Positions 28,973-37,237 of a stretch of DNA of 64,000 bases are shown here, piece by piece; position 1 is the first letter of the stretch; every line of letters begins with the position of its first letter. The translations under genes and the position numbers were made by a program. The notes under the pieces are model-generated. The model was not told the DNA's origin. It was given only the letters and a program-made list of their open reading frames with translations, and ran no database searches. This stretch comes from Flaviflagellibacter deserti (GTDB taxonomy: Bacteria > Pseudomonadota > Alphaproteobacteria > Rhizobiales > Methylopilaceae), in contig NZ_JBHSJF010000008.1 in assembly GCF_042652085.1 (NCBI RefSeq), positions 372,001-436,000 of the forward strand, given 5' to 3'.

Positions 28973-29170
28973 GGTTTGCTCCAGAAAGCTCAGGCCGGCG
29001 TCATAGGCCGGTGGAAACGTCGACGGTCCCTGAGCGACCGTGACGGTCATTTAAGCGAATCTTCCGAAAACGCAATTCAGGAACTCTGTTGCAGTTTGGC
29101 TCTTGCGGAACCTTCTTGTCGGGTGGACATTGAAGGCCAAGAGAATCCGCTTCGTGCCGGAGGCACCCCA

Positions 29171-29473
29171 ATGCGTTTGTTCATCCTCGCCGCCGTGGCC
29201 GCCGCCACGGTCGCAGCACCCGCCTTCGCTCAGGAAGATCCGAACCTGCCGGGCGTCCGCGTGACCATCACGCCGCGCTCCTATCTCGATCCGGGCAACA
29301 AGGTCCGTCCGCAGACGTTGCGCGATATGGCAGTGTCGCCGCTCAACACGACCTACGGCTCGCCGAACTATTCGGGCGTCGAAGGCTTCCAGACCTTCCC
29401 GCTGCCGGACCCGTTCTACCTGCCGGACAGCCGCGGCCAGTACGTTCTGCGCGCGCCCGACCGCATCAAGTAA
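29171..29473 (+). CDS. Small secreted protein of unknown function
   Basis: A 100-aa product with a clear signal peptide (MRLFILAAVAAATVAAPAFA, cleavage after AFA). The mature part of about 80 residues is rich in Pro, Tyr and Gly (ITPRSYLDPGNKVRP, PLPDPFYLPDSRGQYV). GGAGG at 29158-29162 fixes the start. It resembles small conserved Hyphomicrobiales periplasmic proteins, but I cannot name a function. A strong terminator follows. Confidence 0.8.
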   Translation: MRLFILAAVAAATVAAPAFAQEDPNLPGVRVTITPRSYLDPGNKVRPQTLRDMAVSPLNTTYGSPNYSGVEGFQTFPLPDPFYLPDSRGQYVLRAPDRIK

Positions 29474-29512
29474 TCTCCGTTCCGGACTTCGGTCCGAAAC
29501 CATCGAGACAAT

Positions 29513-29548
29513 AAAAAAACCCGGATCGGCGTGGCCGTCCGGGTTTTT
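29513..29548. terminator. Bidirectional intrinsic terminator
   Basis: AAAAAAACCCGGA, a 12-nt loop, then TCCGGGTTTTT, lies between the convergent small secreted protein and leuB. A/T tracts on both sides make it functional in both directions. Confidence 0.88.
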
Positions 29549-29565
29549 GTTTTATCGGCGAAGGC

Positions 29566-30678
29566 TCAGGCCAGTTCGCGGTCCAGCGCGGCGATGATCG
29601 CGTCGCCCATTTCGGTCGTGCTGATCGTCTTTTCGCCGAGCGCCGCGATGTCGGCCGTGCGGTGACCCTGCTGGAGGACGCGGGCGATCGAACGCTCAAT
29701 CGCGTCGGCAACTTCGACCAGACCGAGCGAATAGCGCAGCGCCATCCCGAACGAGCCGATCTGCGCGATCGGATTGGCGAGGCCCTTGCCGGTGATGTCC
29801 GGGGCCGAGCCGTGGACCGGTTCGTACATCGCCTTGCGCTTGCCGGTAGCCCGGTCCTCGGCGCCGAGTGAGGCGGAGGGCAGCATTCCGAGCGAACCCG
29901 TCAGCATCGAGGCTGCGTCCGACAGGATGTCGCCGAAAAGATTGTCGGTGACGAGAACGTCGAACTGCTTCGGGTTACGGACGAGCTGCATCGCGCAGTT
30001 GTCGGCCAAGATGTGCTCGAGCTTCACGTCCGGGAACTTCGCGGCGTGGGTGCGGGTCACGACCTGATTCCACAGGAGTCCCGACTTCATCACGTTGCGC
30101 TTCTCGGCCGAGTGGACGAGGTTCTTACGGACGCGCGCCAGTTCGAAGGCGACGCTCGCGATGCGTTCGATTTCGCTCGTCGTATAGACCTGCGTGTCCA
30201 CCGCGCGCTGCTGGCCGTTCTCCAGCGTCACGATTTCCTTGGGCTCGCCGAAATAGGTGCCGCCCGTCAGCTCGCGGACGATCAGGATGTCGAGACCTTC
30301 GACGATCTCACGCTTGAGCGAGGACGAGTCGGCCAGCGCTGGATAAACGATCGCCGGACGCAGATTGGCGAACAGATCGAGTTCCTTGCGCAGGCGCAAC
30401 AGGCCGGCCTCGGGCCGCTGTTCATAGACGACATTGTCCCATTTCGGGCCGCCGACGGCGCCGAAGATGATCGCGTCTGCCGCGTTCGCGCGCGCCATCG
30501 CGGCGTCGGTGATCGACACTTTGTGCGCATCGTAGGCCGCACCGCCGACGAGGTCCTCTTCGAGGGCGAAGCTCGCAACGCCGCGCTTTTCGAGCCAGGC
30601 GATGAGCTTCTTCACTTCCTGCATGACTTCGACGCCGATGCCGTCGCCCGGCAAAAGGAGAAGCTTGTGCGTGGCCAT
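29566..30678 (-). CDS. leuB: 3-isopropylmalate dehydrogenase
   Basis: A 370-aa NAD enzyme oxidising and decarboxylating 3-isopropylmalate in leucine synthesis. The start MATHKLLLLPGDGIGVEVM at 30678 is the family N-terminus; 26 upstream in-frame codons are excluded. Conserved substrate and metal regions are DIIFGAVGGPKWD-like (here AIIFGAVGGPKWD), LTGGTYFG and VTDNLFGDILSD, and EPVHGSAPDITGKGLANP contributes to the NAD site. leuD and leuC follow at a distance, not in an operon. Confidence 0.97.
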   Translation of the reverse strand: MATHKLLLLPGDGIGVEVMQEVKKLIAWLEKRGVASFALEEDLVGGAAYDAHKVSITDAAMARANAADAIIFGAVGGPKWDNVVYEQRPEAGLLRLRKELDLFANLRPAIVYPALADSSSLKREIVEGLDILIVRELTGGTYFGEPKEIVTLENGQQRAVDTQVYTTSEIERIASVAFELARVRKNLVHSAEKRNVMKSGLLWNQVVTRTHAAKFPDVKLEHILADNCAMQLVRNPKQFDVLVTDNLFGDILSDAASMLTGSLGMLPSASLGAEDRATGKRKAMYEPVHGSAPDITGKGLANPIAQIGSFGMALRYSLGLVEVADAIERSIARVLQQGHRTADIAALGEKTISTTEMGDAIIAALDRELA

Positions 30679-30775
30679 ATGTTCGTGTCCCCGGAAAGTG
30701 CTTGGGAAAAGAAGGAATTTCGCGTTCCCCGTAGCGAAACGGGGGGCGGTTTTCAAGGAATCCGTTTGACCTGGA

Positions 30776-31162
30776 TCAGGCGCGCTTCAGCGCGGTCAGC
30801 TCGATCTCGATCTTCATCTCGGGACGATAAAGACCCGAGACGACATAGATGCCGGCGGCGGGGCGGATGTCGCCGAGGAATTCGCCGATCACCGGAAACG
30901 CCTTCTCGGCATCCTCGCGGCTCGTCACGAAATATTGGGTACGGACGGCGTCGGCGAGGCTCGACCCCGCCTCTCTCAGCGCCTTATCGATCGTCGCGAA
31001 GCAATTGCGGACCTGTTCCTCAACGCTCTCCGGCATCGCCTTGGTCACCGGGTCGTAACCGGTCGTGCCGGCGACGAACACCCAATCGCCCTGGACGACG
31101 GCGCGGGAATAGCCGGCGATCTTCTCGAAATCGGAACCGGAGGAGATGAGGCGGCGGGTCAT
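30776..31162 (-). CDS. RidA family protein (reactive intermediate deaminase-like)
   Basis: A 128-aa protein of the YjgF/YER057c/UK114 family. Typical stretches are YSRAVVQGDWVFVAGTTGYDP, VEEQVRNCFATIDKALREAG and PAAGIYVVSGLYRPEMKIEIE. The Arg in DIRPAAG is where canonical RidA has its conserved Arg (normally in the sequence PxRxxV), so deaminase activity is uncertain. It is probably cytosolic. It precedes leuB on the same strand with a 97-nt gap. Confidence 0.9.
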   Translation of the reverse strand: MTRRLISSGSDFEKIAGYSRAVVQGDWVFVAGTTGYDPVTKAMPESVEEQVRNCFATIDKALREAGSSLADAVRTQYFVTSREDAEKAFPVIGEFLGDIRPAAGIYVVSGLYRPEMKIEIELTALKRA

Positions 31163-31259
31163 TGCAAGCTCGCTGTCACGTTAAGTCGCGCGCACCATGC
31201 GCATTCCGGTCGCGGAGGCAAGCACTGTCCGCCGCCGCGTGACGGTGGTACGACGCCGC

Positions 31260-31838
31260 ATGCCCGCGTCAGACCTGCCCGCCGCCGTCCCGCTCGAGGG
31301 ACAGACGATCCGCCTTGAACCGCTGGACGACAGCCACATCCCCGGCCTCACCGAGGCCGCGAGCGATGAGCGCATCTGGGGTTATTCGGTGCGCGGCGAC
31401 ACCGCGACCTATTTGGATACCGCCCGGAAAGCAATGGCGGATGGCGAGGCCGTCTCGTTCGTCGTCATCGAGAAGGCGACCTGCCGCGTGCTCGGCATGT
31501 CCCGCCTGTTCGAGATCGACGCCACGCATAAGCGGCTTGAGCTCGGCTACACCTGGTACATCCCGGAGGTCTGGGGAACGCGGGTTAATCCGGAGGCGAA
31601 GCTGCTCCTCCTGACCCACGCCTTCGAGGACTGGGGCGCTCGCCGCGTCCAGTTCAAGATCCACCACGCGAATCTGCGCAGCCAGGCGGCGGTGAAGAAA
31701 CTCGGCGCGGTGCAGGAAGGCGTGCTCCGCGCCCATATGATCCAGCCGGACGGGTCGCGCCGCGACTCCGTCGTGCTGTCGATCATCAGAGACGAATGGC
31801 CGGCCGTGAAGGCGCGGCTGGAGGAGAGACTCGGCTAA
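31260..31838 (+). CDS. GNAT family N-acetyltransferase (RimJ/RimL-like)
   Basis: A 192-aa acetyltransferase of the RimJ/RimL-type group. It begins MPASDLPAAVPLEGQTIRLE; an in-frame ATG at 31197 would add 21 Arg/Val-rich residues and is less likely. Family features include TIRLEPLDDSHIPGL, the LELGYTWYIPEVWGTRVNPE beta-bulge region and the acetyl-CoA/helix segment HHANLRSQAAVKKLGAVQEG. The substrate is unknown. It is divergent from the RidA gene. Confidence 0.85.
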   Translation: MPASDLPAAVPLEGQTIRLEPLDDSHIPGLTEAASDERIWGYSVRGDTATYLDTARKAMADGEAVSFVVIEKATCRVLGMSRLFEIDATHKRLELGYTWYIPEVWGTRVNPEAKLLLLTHAFEDWGARRVQFKIHHANLRSQAAVKKLGAVQEGVLRAHMIQPDGSRRDSVVLSIIRDEWPAVKARLEERLG

Positions 31839-31841
31839 TGC

Positions 31842-31974
31842 CTCCCCCATTCATGGGAGAGGCCGACTCGCGCAGCGAGCGGGTGAGGGCGTGAGGGCGA
31901 CAACGAGCATCGTGCTTGCCCTCACCCCGGTTGCCTGACGGCAACTCGCCCCTCTCCCGCTTCGCAGGAGAGGG
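31842..31974. repeat. Palindromic repeat, CTCTCCC/GGGAGAG family (copy 1)
   Basis: The ends pair (CCTCCCCCATTCATGGGAGAGG and CCCTCTCCCGCTTCGCAGGAGAGGG-like arms), and between them the conserved GAGCGGGTGAGGG / CCCTCACCC core recurs. It lies between convergent GNAT and leuD. Other copies are at 35822-35986 and 49312-49432; a remnant is near 27907-27935. Confidence 0.75.
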
Positions 31975-31976
31975 GA

Positions 31977-32582
31977 TTACGCCCAGGGCCGCTCCGCGCC
32001 GACCTTCGTCTCGTAGCTCGAGATCGTCTCGCCCTTTTGCATGGTCAGGCCGATCGAATCGAGGCCGTTCAGCAGGCAGTGCTTGCGGAAGGGATCGAGG
32101 TCGAACTTGATCGAGCCGCCGTCCGGGCCGCGGATTTCCTGCGCTTCCAGATCGACGGTCAGAGTCGCGTTGGCGCCGCGCTCGGCGTCGTCCATGAGCT
32201 TCTCCAGCTCTTCGGGCGAGACCCTGATCGGCAGAATGCCGTTCTGGAAGCAATTATTGTAGAAAATGTCCGCGAAAGACGTGGAGATCACGCAGCGGAT
32301 GCCGAAGTCGAGCAGCGCCCACGGAGCATGCTCGCGGGAAGAACCGCAGCCGAAGTTCTCGCCCGTCACCAGGATCTCGGCTTTGCGATAGGCTGGCTTG
32401 TTCAGCACGAAATCCGGGTTTTCATTGCCCTGCTGATCGAAGCGCATCTCGGCGAACAGGCCCTTGCCGAGGCCGGTCCGTTTGATCGTCTTCAGATATT
32501 CCTTCGGGATGATCATGTCGGTGTCGATATTGATCAGCGGCAGGGGCGCCGCGACACCGGTCAGGGTCTTGAAGGGTTCCAT
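31977..32582 (-). CDS. leuD: 3-isopropylmalate dehydratase small subunit
   Basis: A 201-aa swivelling subunit of isopropylmalate isomerase, partner of LeuC. The start MEPFKTLTGVAAPLPLINID at 32582 is the homologous one; the frame extends upstream only through a palindromic repeat. NFGCGSSREHAPWALLDFGI is the diagnostic loop, and FADIFYNNCFQNGILPI is also conserved. The gene is adjacent to repeats on both sides. Confidence 0.97.
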   Translation of the reverse strand: MEPFKTLTGVAAPLPLINIDTDMIIPKEYLKTIKRTGLGKGLFAEMRFDQQGNENPDFVLNKPAYRKAEILVTGENFGCGSSREHAPWALLDFGIRCVISTSFADIFYNNCFQNGILPIRVSPEELEKLMDDAERGANATLTVDLEAQEIRGPDGGSIKFDLDPFRKHCLLNGLDSIGLTMQKGETISSYETKVGAERPWA

Positions 32583-32613
32583 CTCGCTCTCTCCGTCGTC
32601 ATCCGTCTCTATA

Positions 32614-32694
32614 TATCCGTCATCCTCCGGCTTGACCGGAGGATCCATATCCGGGTCGCATGGGTCCTCCGGTCGAGCCGGAGGACGGCGGCCT
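32614..32694. repeat. Double hairpin repeat, CATCCTCCGG/CCGGAGGAT family
   Basis: Two hairpins with CCTCCGG...CCGGAGG stems face each other across ATCCATATCCGGGTCGCATGGG. It lies between the metallopeptidase gene and leuD, which are co-directional. Related copies are at 11825-11857 and 46239-46325. Confidence 0.75.
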
Positions 32695-32696
32695 TT

Positions 32697-33128
32697 TCAT
32701 CCAGCCGCCGCTTCAATCTCTTCCATGTCCTCGTCGGACAATCCGAAATGATGACCAATCTCGTGCACCAGCACATGGGTGACGATCTGGCCGAGTGTCT
32801 CCTCGTGCTCCGCCCAATAATCCAGGATCGGGCGGCGGTAGAGGAAGACCATGTTCGGCATCCGCCCGGTCTGCGGCGCGGCGCTGTCATGCGCCAGCCC
32901 CACGCCCTGGAACAGGCCGAGCAGGTCGAACTCGCTCTCGATCTTCAACTCGTCGAGAACGTCCTGCGTCGCGAAGTCCTCGACGCGGATCACGACGCCC
33001 AGCGTCAGTCGGCGGAATTCGTCCGGCAACTCCGCATAGGCGCGGTTCGCGAGGTCCTCGATATCCGTCAGTGATGGCGCCAGCCGCTCATCCCATTCGG
33101 TGGCCCTCTTGGTGGACGTCATGGTCAT
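32697..33128 (-). CDS. Metallopeptidase family protein (zincin-like, HExxHH)
   Basis: A 143-aa protein of the minimal MMP-like/DUF1025 zincin family. The motif HEIGHHFGLSDEDMEEIE gives two zinc-binding His and the catalytic Glu, with a conserved Asp downstream. PNMVFLYRRPILDYW is also typical. It has no signal peptide, so it is likely cytoplasmic. The substrate is unknown. It stands upstream of leuD but is separated from it by a repeat. Confidence 0.88.
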   Translation of the reverse strand: MTMTSTKRATEWDERLAPSLTDIEDLANRAYAELPDEFRRLTLGVVIRVEDFATQDVLDELKIESEFDLLGLFQGVGLAHDSAAPQTGRMPNMVFLYRRPILDYWAEHEETLGQIVTHVLVHEIGHHFGLSDEDMEEIEAAAG

Positions 33129-33235
33129 TCTTTTGAAGTCATTCCACGGTCAGTCGATTTACAATCTGGAGCTCATCACGAAACCAGAAACGTATACGCA
33201 CGTTGTTCAATCATGGATTTACCGGAGAGGGAACC

Positions 33236-33517
33236 ATGACCAAATATCTCATAACCGCCGCCTTTGCGGGTCTTGTCGGTGTCGCCGCGTTTACTGGCCC
33301 TGCCGCCGCACAAGTTAGCTTCGGGATAGGTGTCGGGCCGGATTACCGGGATCGTTATTACGACGACCGTTACTATGGCGACCGGTATTATCGTCGTGGT
33401 CCCGGTGTCACCGTCTACTCGGGCCGCAGCGCCTATCGTGACGATTGCCGCACCCGCCGCACGACCCGTTGGGTGGACGGCCGCAGGGTCACCCGTACGG
33501 TTCGCGTCTGCGACTGA
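33236..33517 (+). CDS. Small secreted Tyr/Arg-rich protein
   Basis: A 93-aa product with a signal peptide (MTKYLITAAFAGLVGVAAF, cleavage after AAAQ region). The mature part has near-repeats YRDRYYDDRYYGDRYYRR and a basic C-terminus with two Cys (DDCRTRRTTRWVDGRRVTRT). The start follows GGAGAGGGAACC. It resembles other short Tyr/Arg-rich periplasmic proteins of Hyphomicrobiales. The function is unknown. Confidence 0.78.
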   Translation: MTKYLITAAFAGLVGVAAFTGPAAAQVSFGIGVGPDYRDRYYDDRYYGDRYYRRGPGVTVYSGRSAYRDDCRTRRTTRWVDGRRVTRTVRVCD

Positions 33518-33540
33518 TCGTAAACCGTCCCAGTCCGAAG

Positions 33541-33562
33541 CGGCCGCCCATCTGGGCGGCCG
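33541..33562. terminator. Hairpin terminator between convergent genes
   Basis: CGGCCGCCCA-TC-TGGGCGGCCG is a perfect 10-bp stem, followed on the plus strand by TTTCCGTTT. It lies between the Tyr/Arg-rich gene and leuC. Confidence 0.7.
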
Positions 33563-33577
33563 TTTCCGTTTGGACGG

Positions 33578-34999
33578 TCAGTGACCCCATTCGCGGATGT
33601 CGACGAAGCGCCCGGCAATCGCCGCGGCCGCTGCCATCTGCGGCGAGACGAGATGCGTGCGACCCTTATATCCCTGCCGCCCCTCGAAATTGCGGTTTGA
33701 GGTCGAGGCACAGCGCTCCTCGGGACGCAGCTTGTCGGGGTTCATCGCCAGGCACATCGAGCAGCCCGGCTCGCGCCAGTCGAAACCCGCCGCCTTGAAG
33801 ATCTTGTCGAGACCTTCCGCCTCCGCCTGCATCTTCACCAGGCCGGAGCCTGGAACGATCATCGCGCTGAGATTGGCGTTGACCGTCTTGCCCTCGACCA
33901 CCTTGGCGACCGCGCGCAGGTCCTCGATGCGGCCGTTCGTGCACGAGCCGATGAAGATGCGGTCGAGCGCGATGTCGGTGATCTTCGTGCCCGGGTTGAG
34001 GCCCATATACTTCAGCGCCCGCCACTTCGCAGCGCGCGTGTTCTCGTCCTCGATGTCATCGGGGTTCGGAACCACGCCCGCGATCGAAGCCACGTCCTCG
34101 GGGCTCGTGCCCCAGGAGACGATCGGCGGCAGCTTGGCGCCGTCGAGCCGGACCTCGCGGTCGAAATGGGCGCCCTCGTCGGAGACCAGGGTCTCCCAGT
34201 AGCGGCGAGCCGCATCCCATTCGGCACCCTTCGGCGCTCGCGGGCGGTCCTTCATATAGGCGAAGGTCGTCTCGTCCGGCGCGATCAGGCCGGCGCGCGC
34301 GCCGCCCTCGATCGACATGTTGCAGATCGTCATCCGGCCTTCCATCGAGAGCGCCCGGACGGCCTCGCCGGCATATTCGAGCACGGAACCCGTGCCGCCC
34401 GCGGTGCCGATCTCGCCGATAATGGCGAGGATGATGTCCTTCGCGGTCACGCCGTCCGGCAGCTTGCCGTCGACCGTCACGCGCATGTTCTTCGCCTTCT
34501 TCTGCAGGAGTGTCTGGGTCGCCAGCACGTGCTCGACCTCGGACGTGCCGATGCCGTGCGCCAGCGCGCCGAACGCGCCATGCGTCGAGGTGTGACTGTC
34601 GCCGCAGACGATCGTCGTGCCGGGCAGCGTGAAGCCCTGCTCGGGGCCGACGATGTGGACGATGCCCTGCCGCTTGTCGAACTCGTTGTAGTACTCGATG
34701 CCGAATTCGCGGGTGTTCTCCGCCAGAGCCGCGATCTGGATCGTGCTCTCCGGGTCCGGGTTCGGCAGGTTGCGGTCGGACGTCGGGACGTTGTGGTCGA
34801 CGACGGCGAGCGTCTTGTGCGGCGCGCGGACCTTGCGGCCGGTCATGCGCAGGCCCTCGAAGGCCTGCGGGCTCGTCACCTCATGGACGAGGTGGCGGTC
34901 GATATACAGGAGGCATGTGCCGTCCTCCTGGCGTTCGACGATGTGGTCGTCGAAGATCTTGTCATACAGGGTTTTCGGCGGGTTCGAATGGGCAGTCAT
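33578..34999 (-). CDS. leuC: 3-isopropylmalate dehydratase large subunit
   Basis: A 473-aa aconitase-family subunit holding the [4Fe-4S] cluster of isopropylmalate isomerase. The start MTAHSNPPKTLYDKIFDDH at 34999 is chosen by homology; an in-frame ATG 21 nt upstream exists. Cluster cysteines are in FIGSCTNGRIEDLR and GCSMCLAMNPD. VCGDSHTSTHGAFGALAHGI is diagnostic. It works with LeuD, encoded about 1 kb downstream. Confidence 0.97.
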   Translation of the reverse strand: MTAHSNPPKTLYDKIFDDHIVERQEDGTCLLYIDRHLVHEVTSPQAFEGLRMTGRKVRAPHKTLAVVDHNVPTSDRNLPNPDPESTIQIAALAENTREFGIEYYNEFDKRQGIVHIVGPEQGFTLPGTTIVCGDSHTSTHGAFGALAHGIGTSEVEHVLATQTLLQKKAKNMRVTVDGKLPDGVTAKDIILAIIGEIGTAGGTGSVLEYAGEAVRALSMEGRMTICNMSIEGGARAGLIAPDETTFAYMKDRPRAPKGAEWDAARRYWETLVSDEGAHFDREVRLDGAKLPPIVSWGTSPEDVASIAGVVPNPDDIEDENTRAAKWRALKYMGLNPGTKITDIALDRIFIGSCTNGRIEDLRAVAKVVEGKTVNANLSAMIVPGSGLVKMQAEAEGLDKIFKAAGFDWREPGCSMCLAMNPDKLRPEERCASTSNRNFEGRQGYKGRTHLVSPQMAAAAAIAGRFVDIREWGH

Positions 35000-35077
35000 C
35001 GGTTCTCGTCCGGTCGTCAAATTCGCTGATGGAATCCGCGCGCAGGCGCGGCATGCACGGGCTCAGGCCCGAAAACG

Positions 35078-35248
35078 TCAGAGCGAACGAAGGTCCGCCG
35101 CGCGAGCGGCGATCAGCCGGCCGAAGAAGCGGGCTGGCATCCGGGTGTGATCGTGCAACCCGGCGAAATCCAGCGTCGAGCGGGCGTGCGGAACCGCGCC
35201 TTCGGGCGGCCTCACGCAGGTATCGTGCTCGCGGTTCGTCTGGACCAT
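35078..35248 (-). CDS. Possible small ORF upstream of leuC
   Basis: A 56-codon frame starts MVQTNREHDTCVRPPEGAVP, with AAGG 5 nt before the ATG. It is preceded by an AT-rich TTATAAGG. Its composition is less Arg-skewed than typical shadow frames, but I recognise no family, and it lies in a 507-nt stretch (35000-35506) otherwise without a gene. It could be a real small gene or noise. It is not Leu-rich, so it is no leucine attenuator. Confidence 0.3.
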   Translation of the reverse strand: MVQTNREHDTCVRPPEGAVPHARSTLDFAGLHDHTRMPARFFGRLIAARAADLRSL

Positions 35249-35506
35249 GACGCCTTATAACACTTCCAATGCGGCCGGACAAAGCCCTCGCCTCATGGTG
35301 AGCCGCGATGACGCTCGCGTGTCGAACCATGGCCGCACATTCAGACCGTGACCATCCTTCGACACGGGCATGCCGCCCGGCTCAGGATGAGGATCGCATA
35401 TAGGTGCTCTTGCCCGCTCCGTAACCCCTGCTTGCGGACGGATTCCCGCTGTGGTCTGATTTCGCAAAACCGGCAAAGACCGGGTCTTAGGGAGAGGACG
35501 GGCCAT

Positions 35507-35821
35507 ATGCCCGCTCGTGCGTCCATTGCCTCAGTGGCGGCGGCGATCGTTTTTGCCGTGATCTTGCTGCGCATGCCCGACACCATGCCTGGACGGGCGA
35601 TCGAAACGGCTGCCCTGACCCATCTCTCCTACGAAGAGATGGCGGTACGCGGCATGGCGCTGAGGGTCCAGACAGTTTCCGGCTCCGGCAACGACCTCAT
35701 CCTCGATCTCCTGACTTCCTCGCCGATTCCGACGCTCGATCTCGACCCGCTCTGGTCGTTCCTCGGCTGGTGGCTGCAGGAGGCCTCGAAGGCGATCATG
35801 ATCCGGTATTCGATCCAATAG
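35507..35821 (+). CDS. Hypothetical membrane-anchored protein
   Basis: A 104-aa product with an N-terminal hydrophobic segment (ASIASVAAAIVFAVILLRM) and a second amphipathic, Trp-rich stretch (LWSFLGWWLQEASKAIMI). The start follows GGGAGAGGACGGGCC. I know no family. It is flanked on its 3' side by a palindromic repeat. Its moderate length and good ribosome binding site favour a real gene. Confidence 0.5.
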   Translation: MPARASIASVAAAIVFAVILLRMPDTMPGRAIETAALTHLSYEEMAVRGMALRVQTVSGSGNDLILDLLTSSPIPTLDLDPLWSFLGWWLQEASKAIMIRYSIQ

Positions 35822-35986
35822 GTTCTCTCTCCCCGACGAGGGAGCGGACTCGGCCGGGACGGCCGAGTCGAGTGAGGGGGACGCCGAAGGCGTTCCGAAA
35901 CACGGCACAATCTGGCCGCGATGTCCCCCCATCCCGCTCGCTGCGGTACCGCAGCGAGTCGGCCTTCTCCCTCGTTGGGAGAAGGC
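35822..35986. repeat. Palindromic repeat, CTCTCCC/GGGAGA family (copy 2)
   Basis: The outer arms CTCTCCCCGACGAGGGAG and CTTCTCCCTCGTTGGGAGAAG flank ACTCGGCCGGG...GCGAGTCGG-type inner palindromes. It is homologous in layout to 31842-31974 and 49312-49432. It lies between a hypothetical gene and the rplS terminator. Confidence 0.75.
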
Positions 35987-36015
35987 AAAAAAAACGCGGC
36001 CGAAGCCGCGCTTTT
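35987..36015 (-). terminator. Intrinsic terminator of the ffh-rpsP-rimM-trmD-rplS operon
   Basis: On the minus strand AAAAG, GCGCGGC-TTCG-GCCGCG, then an eight-T run. It ends 22 nt after the rplS stop codon. The tetraloop hairpin and T-run are ideal. Confidence 0.9.
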
Positions 36016-36037
36016 CGAATTCCGAAGTCCGGGAGCC

Positions 36038-36439
36038 TCAGCGCGCCGCAGCAGTCGAGGACTGGCTTGCCGTGCCGGTGGTCTTCTCGGCGATACGGGC
36101 CTTCTTGCCGCGCAGTTCGCGCAGGTAATAGAGCTTGGCGCGACGGACCTTGCCGCGGCGCAGCACCTTCACCGAGTCGATGATCGGCGAATAGAACGGG
36201 AAGACGCGCTCGACGCCCTCGCCGTAGGAAATCTTGCGGACCGTGAAGGTCTCGTTGAGGCCGCCGCCGGACTTGGAGATCACGACGCCTTCGTAGGCCT
36301 GGACGCGGGTGCGCTCGCCTTCACGAACCTTGACGTTGACCTGGACGGTATCGCCGGGAGCGAAGTCCGGGATCGTGCGGACCGCCGCGACGATGTCCAT
36401 CTGCTCGCGGTCGAGCTGCTCGATGATGTTAACGGCCAT
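36038..36439 (-). CDS. rplS: Large ribosomal subunit protein L19
   Basis: A 133-aa protein at the 30S-50S interface. Signatures are NIIEQLDREQ, FAPGDTVQVNVKVREGERTR, AYEGVVISKSGGGLNETFTV and VLRRGKVRRAKLYYLRELRG. The C-terminal tail of about 15 residues is Ser/Thr/Ala-rich. It is the last gene of the operon, 78 nt after trmD. Confidence 0.98.
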   Translation of the reverse strand: MAVNIIEQLDREQMDIVAAVRTIPDFAPGDTVQVNVKVREGERTRVQAYEGVVISKSGGGLNETFTVRKISYGEGVERVFPFYSPIIDSVKVLRRGKVRRAKLYYLRELRGKKARIAEKTTGTASQSSTAAAR

Positions 36440-36517
36440 AATCTTGATCTCCGCGGCACCGCGCCCGAACGCTCGGGGGCGCCTTAAACCGTGCGAATAG
36501 CGATTGAGGGGCGGCTA

Positions 36518-37237
36518 TTACTCGATCTTTGGCGGCTTGTCGACGCCCGATGACAGCTTCGCGACATATTTCGCCAGCAGGTCGGGCCGGCGGGCCCTCG
36601 TCGCCTTGATCGCCTCGAGTTTTCGCCAGCGCGCGACCGCCTTGTGATCGCCGGAGGTCAGCACCTCGGGAACACCCATTCCGCGCCATTCTGCCGGCTT
36701 GGTGAACTGCGGATATTCCAGGAGATCGGCTTCGAAGCTCTCGTCCGATCCGGACTGATCGTGCCCCATCACGCCGGGCAGGAGCCTGACGCAGGCATCG
36801 AGCAGAAGTAGTGCCGCGGGCTCTCCACCCGACAGCACCACATCGCCGACCGAGACCTCTTCAAGCCCGCATGCCGAGGTAAGGCGGTCATCGATACCCT
36901 CGAACCGGCCGCAGACGACGACCACGCCGGGTCCGGCGGCGAGCTCGCGCACCAGATCCTGCGTCACCGGTCGTCCGCGCGGCGTCATCAGCAGGCGTCG
37001 CCGCTCGCCCGCGCTCTCGATGGCGGCCGCCAGCACGTCCGGCCGCATCACCATGCCAGGTCCGCCACCGAAGGGCGTGTCGTCGACCGAACGGTGCTTG
37101 TCGGTCGCAAAATCGCGGGGATTGAGGGTGTCGAGCGTCCAGGTGCCGCTTTCCAGCGCCCGTCCCGCAAGGCTCACGCCCAGCGTGCCGGGAAACATCT
37201 CCGGAAACAGCGTGACGATCGTCGCCCGCCAGCTCAC
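36518..37237 (-). CDS. trmD: tRNA (guanine-N1)-methyltransferase
   Basis: A 239-aa SPOUT enzyme that methylates G37 of tRNAs. TLFPEMFPGTLGVSLAGRAL, the AdoMet/trefoil knot region VVVCGRFEGIDDRL and VGDVVLSGGEPAALLLLDA are diagnostic. GSDESFEADLLEYPQFTKPAEWRG contains the catalytic Asp region. It overlaps the rimM stop by 4 nt. Confidence 0.98.
   Translation of the reverse strand: MSWRATIVTLFPEMFPGTLGVSLAGRALESGTWTLDTLNPRDFATDKHRSVDDTPFGGGPGMVMRPDVLAAAIESAGERRRLLMTPRGRPVTQDLVRELAAGPGVVVVCGRFEGIDDRLTSACGLEEVSVGDVVLSGGEPAALLLLDACVRLLPGVMGHDQSGSDESFEADLLEYPQFTKPAEWRGMGVPEVLTSGDHKAVARWRKLEAIKATRARRPDLLAKYVAKLSSGVDKPPKIE

Noticed and set aside
29080..29111. EcfG promoter before the small secreted protein at 29171
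   Set aside because: Two GGAAC boxes occur (29080, 29107) but neither has CGTT at 16-17 nt.
32583..32648. N-terminal extension of LeuD beginning MDPPVKPEDDG
   Set aside because: This peptide is the translation of the palindromic repeat, a known type of over-long start call. LeuD homology begins at 32582.
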